A stretch of 64,000 nucleotides of DNA from Petroclostridium sp. X23 (GCF_030013905.1 NZ_CP124862.1:2545051-2609050), one strand, 5' to 3'. Shown: positions 46,083 through 56,167, counted from the first letter of the stretch. The notes: a model not told the origin generated them from the sequence alone. Translations and numbers: made by a program.

Positions 46083-46275
46083 ATCAATTAACAATTAATA
46101 ATGAATAATTATGTCCTACGTCTTATTTGCGGTTAATAATTCATGATTAAGCGCTATATAATAAATATCTTATATATCTGCTTGAATTAGAGACACTTCT
46201 TCTTTTAATCCTCGCCGTGGTATATTTGATATTGTTTTATAATTATTAATTGTTAATTATTCATTATTAATTTAA
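46083..46275. repeat. AT-rich 7-bp repeat element, inverted arms
   Basis: The left arm is AATTAACAATTAATAATGAA (46087-46106) and the right arm near 46238-46275 is ATTAATTGTTAATTATTCAT and TATTAA. The 130-bp core has nothing coding. It fills the ACT-hom spacer. Confidence 0.7.
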
Positions 46276-46284
46276 TTCTCCACC

Positions 46285-46737
46285 CTATTCTCTTGCAAGT
46301 ATATCAATCTTCTTTACGCCTTCTATTTTCTCCATTTCAATAATAAGATCTTCAATATTTCCTTCCATCTTTCCTGTCTGTATTGATATGGTGATATTAG
46401 CGATGTCATTAACAGGTATATTTTGATTGATGGTCAAAACATTTGCTTTCGCCTTCGCAATGATATTTAAAATATTTGATAAGATACCCGATACATCTTC
46501 TAAAACAAAAAAAAGCGTAATGATTTTCCCCTGAGATATTTCATAAAACGGGAAAACAAAGTCCTTGTATTTGTAATAAGCACTTCGGCTTATTCCAACC
46601 ATCTGAACAGCATCATTGATTGTTTTTATTTTTCCCGTTTGCAAAAGCTTTTTAACTTCAATAACTTTGCCAAAAACTTCGGGAAGTACTGCAGCGTCCA
46701 CAAGATAGTACATTGACTGCTTATTCATATTCCTCAT
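46285..46737 (-). CDS. ACT-domain regulator (UPF0735/PheB-like)
   Basis: A 150-residue protein with an N-terminal helix-turn-helix-like part (INDAVQMVGISRSAYYKYKDFVFP) and a C-terminal ACT domain (IITLFFVLEDVSGILSNILN to IEGVKKIDIL). This is the PheB/YszB-like UPF0735 family, often beside hom and thrB, probably binding an amino acid such as threonine or phenylalanine. Either the ATG at 46737 or one three codons in may be used. Confidence 0.9.
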   Translation of the reverse strand: MRNMNKQSMYYLVDAAVLPEVFGKVIEVKKLLQTGKIKTINDAVQMVGISRSAYYKYKDFVFPFYEISQGKIITLFFVLEDVSGILSNILNIIAKAKANVLTINQNIPVNDIANITISIQTGKMEGNIEDLIIEMEKIEGVKKIDILARE

Positions 46738-46951
46738 TGTCCTTCACTCATGCACAAATGTTTTTAATCTGTAGAAATATTAACATAATCATCACACCCC
46801 ATCAATGCAGATATTCGTTGTTTTGATGAAACCATATCCATTATCCTTTGTTTTTCTCCCTTTTTTACCCAAATGCACTATAAATCACATATAATTATCA
46901 GAGTAAATCAATTATTATAATAACATTGATTATTTTGGAAATAATACTTAT

Positions 46952-47014
46952 TTAGGAATGACGGAATAATAATGCCCGATTTTCAATGGAAAATTATTAT
47001 TTTGTCATTCCTTA
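46952..47014. repeat. 64-bp palindromic element, clean copy
   Basis: TTAGGAATGACGGAATAATA at the left and TTATTATTTTGTCATTCCTT at the right are inverted ends joined by a 20-bp core with CGATTTTCAATGG. It lies just upstream of the alpha-oxoamine synthase gene. A matching copy is at 51072. Confidence 0.85.
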
Positions 47015-47037
47015 ATACAGTATGAGGTGATAAATAC

Positions 47038-48324
47038 ATGAACTCAAAAAAATACAGCCTTGCAGATTTCTATGATATTGATGATATGGATATGATGGAT
47101 AGAGCAAAATTCTTTTATGAATACTTAGAGGATATTCACAAAAACCATCATAGCCAGTATCGTAGAATATCCCTTAACGGGTCCGGACCTATGATGTCCA
47201 TCTTTGATCCATATACCGGTATTGAAAAAGAAATGATCTATATGGCTTCAAATGACTATCTCAATCTTACCCGCCATCCCCGTACGATTCAGGCAGGAAG
47301 ATCTGCTCTTGAAAAATACGGCACCGGTGCGGGCAGTGTTCCTTTGCTGGGCGGCACATTGGACATACATATTGATTTAGAAAAAAGAGTAGCAGCATTT
47401 AAAGGATGCGAATCATCTATCATATACACCAATGGCTTCGGCTCAAACTGCGGGTCTATCGCAGCTTTACTTCGGGAAAACGATGTAGCTATTTTGGATA
47501 TGCTCGTTCATGCCAGCATCATTGATGGCTGCAAGGGCACCCATATGGAATACTTCCGCCACAACAACATGAATTCCCTTGAAAAAGTACTGCAAAAGTG
47601 TAAAGATAAATTTAGAACAAAACTAGTTATTGTAGATGGTGTATATTCTATGGATGGAGATATTTCCCATCTTGATAAAATCGTTGAATTGGCTCATAGA
47701 TATGGAGCGTATGTGATGGTGGATGAAGCCCATGCAACCGGTGTAATTGGCAAAAATGGCAGAGGGACTCCAGAACACTTTAATATCGAAGGTAAAGTTG
47801 ATATCGTAGCAGGTACATTCAGCAAAGCACTTGGTGTTGTTGGCGGATTCGTCGCAGGTAAGAACGAAATTATCGAATACTTGCACTACTACTCTCGTCC
47901 GTACATGTTTTCAACAGCACAAACTCCTCAGACAGCAGCATCACTGATAGAAGCGATGAATGTGATTGAGGATGAGCCGGAACTGCGTATGAAATTATGG
48001 AAGAATATTAATTATTTTAGGGAAAATCTGCTATCCTTAGGATTTAATATGGGAAACAGTCAGACTGCTATATTTCCTGTTATTATCGGTAATGATGTTA
48101 AAGTCCGTGAAGTATGCAGAGAGATGCATGAGGCGGGAATCTATGTGAATCCCGTACAGTATCCTGCCGTTTCACGCAAGCTCTCCCGCGTCCGTATGAG
48201 TATTATGTGTAATCATACAAAAGAGCATCTGGATAGAGTGCTAGATGTGCTGGAGCATTTAGGCAAAAAATACGATATCGTTAATAGGCCAAAAGTTAAA
48301 GTTGAGGATGTAGAGATAGCATAA
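47038..48324 (+). CDS. Alpha-oxoamine synthase family PLP enzyme
   Basis: A 428-residue fold type I PLP enzyme that condenses an amino acid with an acyl-CoA. The PLP Lys is K263 in GTFSKALGVVGGF, with the Asp of VDEAHATG at D229, and NDYLNL near 72. Relatives are glycine C-acetyltransferase (kbl), 8-amino-7-oxononanoate synthase (bioF) and serine palmitoyltransferase. The extra N-terminal segment of about 55 residues and lack of tdh or bio neighbours leave the substrate open. GAGGTG precedes the ATG. Confidence 0.88.
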   Translation: MNSKKYSLADFYDIDDMDMMDRAKFFYEYLEDIHKNHHSQYRRISLNGSGPMMSIFDPYTGIEKEMIYMASNDYLNLTRHPRTIQAGRSALEKYGTGAGSVPLLGGTLDIHIDLEKRVAAFKGCESSIIYTNGFGSNCGSIAALLRENDVAILDMLVHASIIDGCKGTHMEYFRHNNMNSLEKVLQKCKDKFRTKLVIVDGVYSMDGDISHLDKIVELAHRYGAYVMVDEAHATGVIGKNGRGTPEHFNIEGKVDIVAGTFSKALGVVGGFVAGKNEIIEYLHYYSRPYMFSTAQTPQTAASLIEAMNVIEDEPELRMKLWKNINYFRENLLSLGFNMGNSQTAIFPVIIGNDVKVREVCREMHEAGIYVNPVQYPAVSRKLSRVRMSIMCNHTKEHLDRVLDVLEHLGKKYDIVNRPKVKVEDVEIA

Positions 48325-48335
48325 ACAAGTTAACG

Positions 48336-48379
48336 GGGATGACTTTCACTGTTCTTAAAAGCAGTGAAAACCATCTCCA
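48336..48379 (+). terminator. Hairpin after the oxoamine synthase gene
   Basis: GGGGATGACTTTCACTG and CAGTGAAAACCATCTCC pair around a 10-nt loop; a T run is weak. Follows the stop by 12 nt. Confidence 0.6.
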
Positions 48380-48538
48380 TTTATGCCAATGTTTCTTTTT
48401 TTCTTTACTTTAATCGTAAATAATCTCTTCCCCATTTCGCAATCTTTTGCTATAATACAAAATATCTGATGTTTTTGTACCGAGGACTTATGCCCTCTCT
48501 TCAAACACAAATATATTATAGTAGGGGAGAAATATATT

Positions 48539-49753
48539 ATGAAATATATCGTTATTTTAGGGGATGGTATGGCTGATACTCCAGTTGAACAACTTGGAGG
48601 GAAAACACCTCTTCAATATGCCAATATCCCAACCATCGATGATCTGGCAAAACATGGACAACTGGGAATGGTGAAGACGGTACCTGATGATATTGCACCG
48701 GGAAGTGATGTTGCAAATTTATCTGTTATGGGTTATAACCCTTATGAATACTATACCGGACGGTCACCCCTTGAAGCTGCAAGTATGGGTGTACCATTGT
48801 CAGACTCTGATATTACTTTTAGATGCAATCTTGTTACATTATCAGAGGAAGAACCGTATTCAGAAAAAGTAATGATAGATTATAGTTCCGATGAAATCTC
48901 TACTTCAGAAGCCACAGAGATTATCTCTTGTATAGATGAGCATCTAAGGACAGAAATAATAAAATTCTATCCGGGAATCAGTTACAGGCACCTTATGGTA
49001 TGGCAGAACGGACCGTATGAGTTCAATCTCACACCGCCTCATGATATTCTTGAAAGAAAGATCAGTAACTACCTTCCAAAAGGACCCCATAGCCAAATCA
49101 TACTGGATATGATGGAAAAAAGCAGCGAACTATTAAAGAATCATCCCGTAAATATTAAGCGTATGGAAGAAGGTCTGCGCCCGGCAAATTCAATTTGGAT
49201 CTGGGGAGAAGGCAAGAAACCTGCGTTGTCCAGTTTCTATCAAAAATATAAAATTAAAGGCGCTGTCATTTCCGCAGTGGATTTAATAAAAGGGATCGGA
49301 ATATGCGCAGGACTTAAATCTATAGATGTCGAGGGTGCAACCGGAAATATTCATACCAATTTTGCCGGTAAAGCAGAGGCTGCTGTTAAAGAACTGAAAA
49401 ACGGACAGGACTTTGTATATGTACATATTGAAGCGCCGGATGAATGCGGCCACCGATATGAGATTGAAAACAAGGTGAAGTCTATTGAATTAATAGATCA
49501 GCATGTTGTAAAAGTGATAAAAGATGAGTTAGATGCGATTGGTGAAGATTATAAAATCATGATTCTCCCTGACCATCCTACCCCTTTAAAACTTCGGACA
49601 CATACATCTGACCCTGTGCCGTTTATTATCTACAATAGCAGGGACAACAAGTACTGCGAATCCGTAGAAGGTTATGATGAGTTTTCCGCAAAGAAAACAG
49701 GTATATATTTTCCGGAAGGATATAAATTAATGGATTATTTTATTTCGGAGTAA
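48539..49753 (+). CDS. ApgM-type phosphoglycerate mutase or proposed homoserine kinase
   Basis: A 404-residue member of the alkaline-phosphatase-like superfamily, archaeal-type 2,3-BPG-independent phosphoglycerate mutase. The metal ligands and nucleophile are in ILGDGMADTP, SDVANLSVMGYNP (Ser), and HIEAPDECGHRYEIENKVKSIE and MILPDHPTP. A branch of this family has been proposed to act as homoserine kinase in some bacteria. GGGGAG lies before the ATG. A GHMP thrB is nearby, so a mutase role is at least as likely. Confidence 0.8.
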   Translation: MKYIVILGDGMADTPVEQLGGKTPLQYANIPTIDDLAKHGQLGMVKTVPDDIAPGSDVANLSVMGYNPYEYYTGRSPLEAASMGVPLSDSDITFRCNLVTLSEEEPYSEKVMIDYSSDEISTSEATEIISCIDEHLRTEIIKFYPGISYRHLMVWQNGPYEFNLTPPHDILERKISNYLPKGPHSQIILDMMEKSSELLKNHPVNIKRMEEGLRPANSIWIWGEGKKPALSSFYQKYKIKGAVISAVDLIKGIGICAGLKSIDVEGATGNIHTNFAGKAEAAVKELKNGQDFVYVHIEAPDECGHRYEIENKVKSIELIDQHVVKVIKDELDAIGEDYKIMILPDHPTPLKLRTHTSDPVPFIIYNSRDNKYCESVEGYDEFSAKKTGIYFPEGYKLMDYFISE

Positions 49754-49781
49754 ATAAGGAATTATGTGATATATCTATCTT

Positions 49782-49858
49782 GTAGGGGCGGACGACCCTG
49801 TCCGCCCAAATCGATAACTTGCTGCATTTACGGGCGGACAGAGTCGTCCGCCCCTACA
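49782..49858. repeat. Inverted pair of GC-rich hairpins
   Basis: The left half TGTAGGGGCGGACGACCCTG and TCCGCCC, and the right half CGGGCGGACAGAGTCGTCCG and CCCCTACA, are two hairpins in opposite orientation separated by about 24 bp. Outer ends TGTAGGGG/CCCCTACA are complementary. Confidence 0.8.
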
Positions 49859-49925
49859 AAATAATGCTAATTGTAGGAACAAAAAACTATAGGTAACCTA
49901 TTCAAAAATTGATATTAAATACTTG

Positions 49926-49954
49926 TTGTCACAACAAAACATATGCTATATAAT
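49926..49954 (+). promoter_or_regulatory. Sigma-A promoter
   Basis: TTGTCA, 17-nt spacer, TATAAT, about 38 nt before the ATG of the AI-2E family gene. Confidence 0.8.
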
Positions 49955-49991
49955 GGAATTAGAGACAAATCTGTATTAGGAGATTAATTAT

Positions 49992-51071
49992 ATGAACTCA
50001 CTATCGAAAAAATATCTAAACTTTGTTTTAGTTGTGGGTGCTATTATCGCTGGCATTGCTATAGGTTATTTTGTCTTTACAACAGCTTTTAAACTGCTGT
50101 TGCCATTTATAATTGCTTATGCAATCGCCTACATCTCTGACCCTGTAGTTACTTTTATGGAAAGACAGATGAGAATTCCGCGAAAATTCGCGAGCGCAAT
50201 CGCTATTCTATCTATCTTATTAATCATTGGTTCATTAATTACTGCCATTATTTATAGACTTATCTATGAAATTAAAAAGCTGGCTGAACGACTTCCTGAG
50301 CTTTTTAATATGATCTCCGAACAAGCAAACAATTTAATGAATAAAGGAATAAACATATATTTAACGTTGCCTCCTGAGATTTCTCTGTTTGCGGACGAAG
50401 TGTTTCAAACTATCAGAAATAACTTGATAAAGGTGCTTGAGCCGGCTACTGTTGCGACAAAAGACTTTGCTATTGACTTTGCCACGTCGCTGCCATCTAT
50501 TTTAGTCTTTATTATCGTACTATTTATTTCGGCTTACTTTATGAGCAGCGATAAGCAAAAGATCTCTAATTTTTTAGTAAAGCAATTGCCGACAGAATGG
50601 ATTGCTAGAATCATTGATATAAAACGTGACTTACTCCTGGCATTATTGGGGTATATTAGAGCACAGCTTATTCTTATGAGCTTTACTTTTGTGGAAGTTT
50701 CTATTGGCTTGCTCATTATCGGTGTAGATTATGCCATACTGCTGGCCTTACTCATTAGCATCATCGATGCGCTTCCTATTCTTGGTACAGGTACTGTACT
50801 TATTCCTTGGGCAATCGTCCTGATGGTGTCGGGAAATCTCCCCCGTGCATTATCTTTGGTAATATTGTATGGTATTGTGTTGCTGGTTAGACAACTGCTT
50901 GAACCTAAAATCGTCGGAGGGCAAATCGGGCTATACCCTTTGGTCACTTTGATGTCGATGTATGTCGGACTCCAAATCTTCGGAATTATAGGGATGATAT
51001 TGGGCCCTATTACAATCTTAATCATAAGAAATTTACAGCGTGCAGGTGTATTTAGATTGTGGAGAGAATAA
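49992..51071 (+). CDS. AI-2E family transporter, YtvI-like
   Basis: A 359-residue membrane protein with about seven hydrophobic helices and a hydrophilic middle (residues about 85-170). The segment IDALPILGTGTVLIPWAI, and GLYPLVTLMSMYVGLQIFGI GM near the end, are the AI-2E family C-terminal pattern. The length and this pattern suit YtvI, a membrane protein of sporulation. It has its own promoter and AGGAG. It meets prmC head-on with the palindromic element between. Confidence 0.85.
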   Translation: MNSLSKKYLNFVLVVGAIIAGIAIGYFVFTTAFKLLLPFIIAYAIAYISDPVVTFMERQMRIPRKFASAIAILSILLIIGSLITAIIYRLIYEIKKLAERLPELFNMISEQANNLMNKGINIYLTLPPEISLFADEVFQTIRNNLIKVLEPATVATKDFAIDFATSLPSILVFIIVLFISAYFMSSDKQKISNFLVKQLPTEWIARIIDIKRDLLLALLGYIRAQLILMSFTFVEVSIGLLIIGVDYAILLALLISIIDALPILGTGTVLIPWAIVLMVSGNLPRALSLVILYGIVLLVRQLLEPKIVGGQIGLYPLVTLMSMYVGLQIFGIIGMILGPITILIIRNLQRAGVFRLWRE

Positions 51072-51136
51072 TTAGGAATGACAAAATAATAAATTCCCAT
51101 TTTTCAAGCGGGCATTATTATTCCGTCATTCCTTAT
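51072..51136. repeat. 64-bp palindromic element, clean copy
   Basis: TTAGGAATGACAAAATAATA at the left and GCATTATTATTCCGTCATTC at the right with CTTAT beyond. It occupies precisely the 66-bp gap between the AI-2E stop (51071) and prmC stop (51138), and could end both transcripts. Confidence 0.85.
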
Positions 51137-51137
51137 C

Positions 51138-52022
51138 TTATGCTTTTGTTGCCGCCACTACCCGGTTGATTCCGGATAAATCCTTTATTACCTCAATATC
51201 CTTATACATCTTGGTCTTCTCTATTAGCTGCACCACTTGGTCACTTTGATCATGACCTACTTCAAACGCCAACAGTCCTCCGGGCCTGAGATGCTCATCG
51301 GCCTGTTGTATGATAGTACGGTAAAATACCAGACCATCAAGGCCACCATCCAAAGCAAGATGGGGTTCATATTTCTTTACTTCCACTTGAAGCGTATCAA
51401 TGACATCCGTCTTAATATAAGGAGGATTCGAAACAATAATATCTGCGCCCTCCTCTGTTGGAAGTTTCGGAAAACCTGTAAGAATATCTTTCTGAATAAA
51501 AGAGACTTTGCCCATGACCTTATTCAGTTCAGCATTTTTCCGTGCAATATCCAACGCTTTTTCAGAAACATCTACTGCATATACACGGCTGTTCCCAATA
51601 TAATACGCCAGGCTTACCGCAATGCATCCGGAACCTGTCCCGATATCCATGATGCTGATTTTATCATTTCCTCTACACTCTTTACATTTGCTGATAATAT
51701 GCTCTACGAGAATCTCGGTATCGCCCCGGGGGATCAAAACATCTGCAGTGATATCAAAGGGGAGTGACATAAATTCCTGAATACCTGTAATATACTGCAG
51801 AGGCATACCTTGTACCCTCAGCTGCAATAAATTATGATACTCTTCTATTGCCTCTGCATCCAACTGCTCATCCTTATGCACAATCAGATACAATCGATCT
51901 ACTTTTAAAATATGGCCTAGAATCAATTGAGCGTCGAGAACAGTGCTATTCTCGACGCCATGATTTGCTAAATATTTTACTGATTGCTTGAGTAACTCAT
52001 CAATGGTTATGCCCATTACCAT
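51138..52022 (-). CDS. prmC: Release factor glutamine methyltransferase
   Basis: A 294-residue SAM enzyme methylating the GGQ glutamine of release factors. The catalytic NPPY motif is SNPPYIKTDV near residue 195; motif I is IMDIGTGSGCIAVSL. The N-terminal helical domain is intact. ATG overlaps the yqhQ stop (TGGTAATGG). The release-factor gene prfA, its usual neighbour, is absent. Confidence 0.96.
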   Translation of the reverse strand: MVMGITIDELLKQSVKYLANHGVENSTVLDAQLILGHILKVDRLYLIVHKDEQLDAEAIEEYHNLLQLRVQGMPLQYITGIQEFMSLPFDITADVLIPRGDTEILVEHIISKCKECRGNDKISIMDIGTGSGCIAVSLAYYIGNSRVYAVDVSEKALDIARKNAELNKVMGKVSFIQKDILTGFPKLPTEEGADIIVSNPPYIKTDVIDTLQVEVKKYEPHLALDGGLDGLVFYRTIIQQADEHLRPGGLLAFEVGHDQSDQVVQLIEKTKMYKDIEVIKDLSGINRVVAATKA

Positions 52023-52960
52023 TTATCGTCCTCTCTATTTTGTGTCAAAACATTCTTCAATGCTTCAATAGCTACCTCGATCTGACTGCCATCGGGCTCA
52101 CGTGTCGTTAACTTTTGTAAAAGTATGCCCGGCTTGCTGATTACACAGGTAAAAGGATTCTGATATTTGCCTGCATATTTAATAATCTCATAGGATACAC
52201 CGGCTACCAGAGGTAAAAGTAAAAGCCTTGAAACCAGCCTTATTACGATATTCTGCCATGAAATAAAGGAAAAAACGATAATGCTGACTACCATTACAAT
52301 AAGGAGAAAACTTGTACCGCATCGAGGGTGTAAGGTAGTATATTTTTTTACATTATCTACCGTAAGTTCTTCATTATGTTCATAACAATGGATGGTTTTA
52401 TGCTCTGCCCCATGATACTGGAATACTTTTTGAATATCTTGCATTTTAGAGATCAATAGTATATAAGCTAAAAATAACAAGATCCTTATTGTACCCTCAG
52501 CTATATTCGCAACGATATGGTTTTGTACCAGCTGCTTTACAAATCCTACAATGACTGTAGGCAGCAGCATGAAAAGGCCCACTCCGAACAATAATGCAAA
52601 TGCAACGGAAAAATAGATTAATGCTTCTTGAAGCTTATCGCCAAATACTTTTTCTAAAAATTTATCCACCTTGGATGGCTGCTCTTCTTCTTCCAGATCG
52701 AAAAACTCTGCAGAAAACATCAATGACTTCACGCCTATAATCATCGATTCAAAAAAAGCGATAACGCCCCGCAGAATAGGAAGTTTTAAAAATTTATACT
52801 TCATTGTGACCGATTGTACCGGTTTTTTGTCTACAGTGATTGTACCATCAGGTGTCCTTACAGCAATAGCGATATCCTTGGGTCCCCTCATCATAACCCC
52901 TTCTATTACTGCCTGACCTCCTATAGATGTCAGATGTATTTTTTTATTTTTATTGTCCAA
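52016..52960 (-). CDS. YqhQ (DUF1385) membrane protein
   Basis: A 314-residue membrane protein with the DUF1385 signature IGGQAVIEGVMMRGPKDIAIAVR at the start, hydrophobic helices in the middle and FQYHGAEHKTIHCYEH near residues 178-193. The histidines may bind metal. Function unknown; conserved near prmC in Clostridia. Start is TTG after GAGAGGA. It overlaps prmC by a few bases. Confidence 0.92.
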   Translation of the reverse strand: MDNKNKKIHLTSIGGQAVIEGVMMRGPKDIAIAVRTPDGTITVDKKPVQSVTMKYKFLKLPILRGVIAFFESMIIGVKSLMFSAEFFDLEEEEQPSKVDKFLEKVFGDKLQEALIYFSVAFALLFGVGLFMLLPTVIVGFVKQLVQNHIVANIAEGTIRILLFLAYILLISKMQDIQKVFQYHGAEHKTIHCYEHNEELTVDNVKKYTTLHPRCGTSFLLIVMVVSIIVFSFISWQNIVIRLVSRLLLLPLVAGVSYEIIKYAGKYQNPFTCVISKPGILLQKLTTREPDGSQIEVAIEALKNVLTQNREDDKW

Positions 52961-53178
52961 TTTGTTTTCTTCCTCTCATGTCCGTTTATATATCTATTGT
53001 AACAAAATATAGCTGTCACTGCAATGAATAAAATTGTTAGTATAACTTATTTAGCATGCTTTTTGTTTAATGCACAATCTTTCTTTTAATCCAATGGAAA
53101 TTATGTTAGAATAAATAAAGATTGTCCTTACTGCCAATCTATTAAAATAATAAACAATAGCTCTTAGGAGGATTTAAC

Positions 53179-53772
53179 ATGAAAAGAACGACCCGATTTA
53201 AAATAATGAATATTACTTTCTGGCTGTTTATCATCTTTCTGGCGATTGACCTTTATAAAGCCTATAAATCACCCGTTGTCTTTCTGCTGCCTGTTGTACT
53301 AATTGTGGGAATAAATATTGTTACAAGGCTTGCGTGGAAAAAGTTCTATGAAGGCAGAAAGCTCATTCAACAGAGAAATTATGAAGGAGCATTGGAAAAA
53401 TATCATTCCTTTTTAAATGATATCACTGCAAAACCCTTTATACGATATTTGATGTATATTACTTTCAGATCATACACCGAAAAACTTACTGCTGTTATCT
53501 ATAATAATATCGCTTCCTGCTATATCAATCTGTCTCAGCTTAAGAAAGCAAAGGAAGCCATTGATCAATCGCTGCAAGAAGATGACTTGTATGCGGTTCC
53601 TTATTATAATCTGGCGATTATCGGTATTATCGAAAAAAAGCCTAAAAGTGCGAAAAAACATTTGGAAAAAGCAAATGCTTTAGGATTCAAGACTATCAGC
53701 TTTGACGCTTTCAAAACCTATATTGAAAAGGTCTATAATAAATCTTCCGAGGAGCAAAATCCCTCCTCTTAA
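53179..53772 (+). CDS. Membrane-anchored TPR protein
   Basis: A 197-residue protein with two N-terminal membrane helices (about residues 9-27 and 34-50), then helical TPR-like units (LIQQRNYEGALEKYHSFL, NNIASCYINLSQLKKAKEAI, NLAIIGIIEKKPKSAKKHLEK). Probably a protein-protein interaction module on the cytoplasmic face. AGGAGG precedes the ATG. On the plus strand between yqhQ and rpmE. Confidence 0.82.
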   Translation: MKRTTRFKIMNITFWLFIIFLAIDLYKAYKSPVVFLLPVVLIVGINIVTRLAWKKFYEGRKLIQQRNYEGALEKYHSFLNDITAKPFIRYLMYITFRSYTEKLTAVIYNNIASCYINLSQLKKAKEAIDQSLQEDDLYAVPYYNLAIIGIIEKKPKSAKKHLEKANALGFKTISFDAFKTYIEKVYNKSSEEQNPSS

Positions 53773-53863
53773 TCGACTACTATAAGGATACCCCTTGCCG
53801 AACCCGCGATGCGCGCCCCTACGATCAGATTATCCGCAGAATTTTTACGCAATGATAAAAACA

Positions 53864-53897
53864 AAAATGAGGTAAGAAATTTTTCTTACCTCATTTT
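53864..53897. terminator. Bidirectional terminator between TPR gene and rpmE
   Basis: AAAATGAGGTAAGAA and its complement TTCTTACCTCATTTT form a 15-bp stem with a 4-nt loop and A/T runs on both sides. Confidence 0.85.
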
Positions 53898-53915
53898 AAT
53901 TATAATAGCCAACTA

Positions 53916-54128
53916 TTATTCATTATCAGCTTTTAAGCCGAATTTCTTTCTAAACTTCTCAACACGTCCGCCGGTATCAATAAATTTCTGCTTTCCGGTA
54001 TAGAAAGGATGGCACTTTGAACATATTTCAACGTGCACATTCTTTTTAGTAGAAGCGGTAGCAATTATTTCACCACATGCACATTTTATTTCTGTTGGCT
54101 CATAATTTGGATGAATTCCTTCTTTCAT
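53916..54128 (-). CDS. rpmE: Ribosomal protein L31, zinc form
   Basis: A 70-residue large-subunit protein. It has the C-x-C and C-x-x-C zinc-type cysteines (KCACG, CSKCHPF) of the C+ form and the L31 pattern [10 protein letters not shown] and [20 protein letters not shown]. Start at ATG 54128 after AGGTGAG; an upstream ATG lacks a site. Follows rho, the usual order. Confidence 0.96.
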   Translation of the reverse strand: MKEGIHPNYEPTEIKCACGEIIATASTKKNVHVEICSKCHPFYTGKQKFIDTGGRVEKFRKKFGLKADNE

Positions 54129-54248
54129 TAATCTCACCTCTTTCTCCAGCATTGATTAATATTTTTATATTAAGATACAACTCTATTTTGACAACAAAAA
54201 ATATTTTAACATAAAAAACGTGTTTTTGCAACTAAAACTTTACCATTA

Positions 54249-55913
54249 TTACCTATCAAAGGTATTCACAATATTATTAACAAAATCATCATTGGATTTT
54301 GTAGACATTAAACGGTTAATAAGTGTCTCAGTAACTTCAGCAGTTCCTTGATTACTCATTGCCTTTCTAATTGCCCAAATTGTTTCCAATTCTTTTTGAG
54401 AAAGCAGTAACTCTTCTTTTCTGGTACCCGACTTGTTAATATCTATTGCAGGGAAAATCCTCTTCTCCGATAAGCGTCTGTCAAGATGCAGTTCCATGTT
54501 ACCGGTACCTTTGAATTCTTCAAAGATAACATCATCCATCCTGCTTCCTGTCTCAATAAGCGCAGTAGCAAGAATGGTAAGACTTCCGCCAAACTCAATA
54601 TTTCTTGCTGATCCAAAAAATCTCTTTGGCTTATGCAGCGCACCCGGGTCCAACCCTCCTGAAAGCGTTCTGCCGGTAGGCGGAATTGTTAGATTATAAG
54701 CTCTCGCCAATCTGGTAATACTGTCAAGTAGTATGACTACATCTTTCTGATGTTCAACCAATCTCTGCGCTCTTTCCAAAACCATTTCCGCTACTTTGAT
54801 ATGATGCTCCGGCACTTCATCAAAAGTAGAATAGATCACTTCACCTTTAATAGAGCGCTGCATATCAGTAACTTCTTCAGGACGCTCATCTATCAGTAAT
54901 ACAATTAATTCAGTATCTGGATAATTAATAGAAATACTATTGGCAATCTTTTTTAAGAGAATTGTTTTTCCTGCTTTCGGTGGAGCTACAATCATTCCTC
55001 TTTGACCCTTACCGATAGGTGCGATTAAATCGATAAGCCTCATCGCTAACTCTCGCGGACCTGTTTCAAGGGTGATCCTTTTTTCCGGGTATATCGGTGT
55101 CAATGTTTCGAAAGGCTGTCTTCTCGCTGCAACTTCAGGATGATCTCCATTCACCTGCTGTACATATAATAATGCTTGAAACTTTTCTCCTTCTTTGGGG
55201 ATTCTACCTTTCCCCACAATCTTGTCACCTGTTTTCAGATTGAATCTTCTTATCTGGGATGGTGATACATATATATCCTTCGCCCCCGACAAGTAGTTTT
55301 CACCTCTTAAAAATCCATATCCGTCAGGCAATACTTCCAGCACTCCGCCTACCGGATCATCACTTTCAATCTTCTCAAAAGCAGCAGGATAGTTATTAGG
55401 ACGTTTTTGTACCTTTGTCTCTTCTTCAGGCTTTGCATTATCATCAACTTCTTGCTTCTCATTCTCATCATCTGTCAAATCTTTCTTTTGAACCTTCGGT
55501 TGAATTTCCGGCTTCTCTTTTTCGGTCTCTTGTTCAGAGTCTTTCTCAGCCTTACTCTCAACTATAACTTTAGGCTTAGTTCTAACCTTATTCTCCGGCT
55601 CCTGTTTTGTATCTTCCGTTTCCTTATCCTCAACAGATGGTGTCTCAGGTATGGAATCTGCCTTCTTTTTTCTGCCTTTTCTTATAGCTTTCTTTTCTAT
55701 CGGTTCTTGCTCAATATCTATTTTTTTCTCATCCTCCACTGGACTTGTATCAAGTTGCTGTTGTTGAAATCCTTCGCTTTTTTCAGCATTTTCTAATATA
55801 AGCTGAACTAATTCGTTTTTTTTGGCCCTGGAAATTCCTTTTAATCCCATCATCTTTGCAATATATCTCAAATCTTCCAGGGTTTTCTTTTTTAGATCAA
55901 TATCTTTATCCAT
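54249..55913 (-). CDS. rho: Transcription termination factor Rho
   Basis: A 554-residue hexameric RNA helicase. The C-terminal motor has Walker A PPKAGKT, Walker [16 protein letters not shown] and the Q-loop KGTGNMEL. The RNA-binding cold-shock fold is [15 protein letters not shown]. An acidic/basic insertion of about 120 residues (about residues 48-170) lies between the N-terminal SAP-like helices and it; such linkers occur in many Clostridia. GGTGG precedes the ATG. A weak hairpin with a T-rich tail (56004-56025) in the leader could be an attenuator. Confidence 0.97.
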   Translation of the reverse strand: MDKDIDLKKKTLEDLRYIAKMMGLKGISRAKKNELVQLILENAEKSEGFQQQQLDTSPVEDEKKIDIEQEPIEKKAIRKGRKKKADSIPETPSVEDKETEDTKQEPENKVRTKPKVIVESKAEKDSEQETEKEKPEIQPKVQKKDLTDDENEKQEVDDNAKPEEETKVQKRPNNYPAAFEKIESDDPVGGVLEVLPDGYGFLRGENYLSGAKDIYVSPSQIRRFNLKTGDKIVGKGRIPKEGEKFQALLYVQQVNGDHPEVAARRQPFETLTPIYPEKRITLETGPRELAMRLIDLIAPIGKGQRGMIVAPPKAGKTILLKKIANSISINYPDTELIVLLIDERPEEVTDMQRSIKGEVIYSTFDEVPEHHIKVAEMVLERAQRLVEHQKDVVILLDSITRLARAYNLTIPPTGRTLSGGLDPGALHKPKRFFGSARNIEFGGSLTILATALIETGSRMDDVIFEEFKGTGNMELHLDRRLSEKRIFPAIDINKSGTRKEELLLSQKELETIWAIRKAMSNQGTAEVTETLINRLMSTKSNDDFVNNIVNTFDR

Positions 55914-56110
55914 AATTCACCACCTTATAATACTATACTGTTATAGTTATAACCAATAAAAGGGAAATCCATACCAAGGAGAGTGTAAAATAAGTAAAAC
56001 CTTCCAGAAGTGAAGGCCTAGCATTATACGTTTGCAACTTAGAAAGGACTATAGGCTATACTTAAAATGCATTATATCATTTTGAAGAAAATGTGTCAAT
56101 AATAGATATT

Positions 56111-56167
56111 AATAAAAAATCGCCCGAAGTCTGGAGTTAAGGCATGATACTCCAAACCTCGAACGAT
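56111..56167 (-). terminator. Strong terminator of corA
   Basis: ATCGTTCGAGGTTTGGAGT and ACTCCAGACTTCGGGCGAT pair (19 positions with a few mismatches) around an 11-nt loop, followed by TTTTTATT on the minus strand, 11 nt after the corA stop. Confidence 0.85.
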
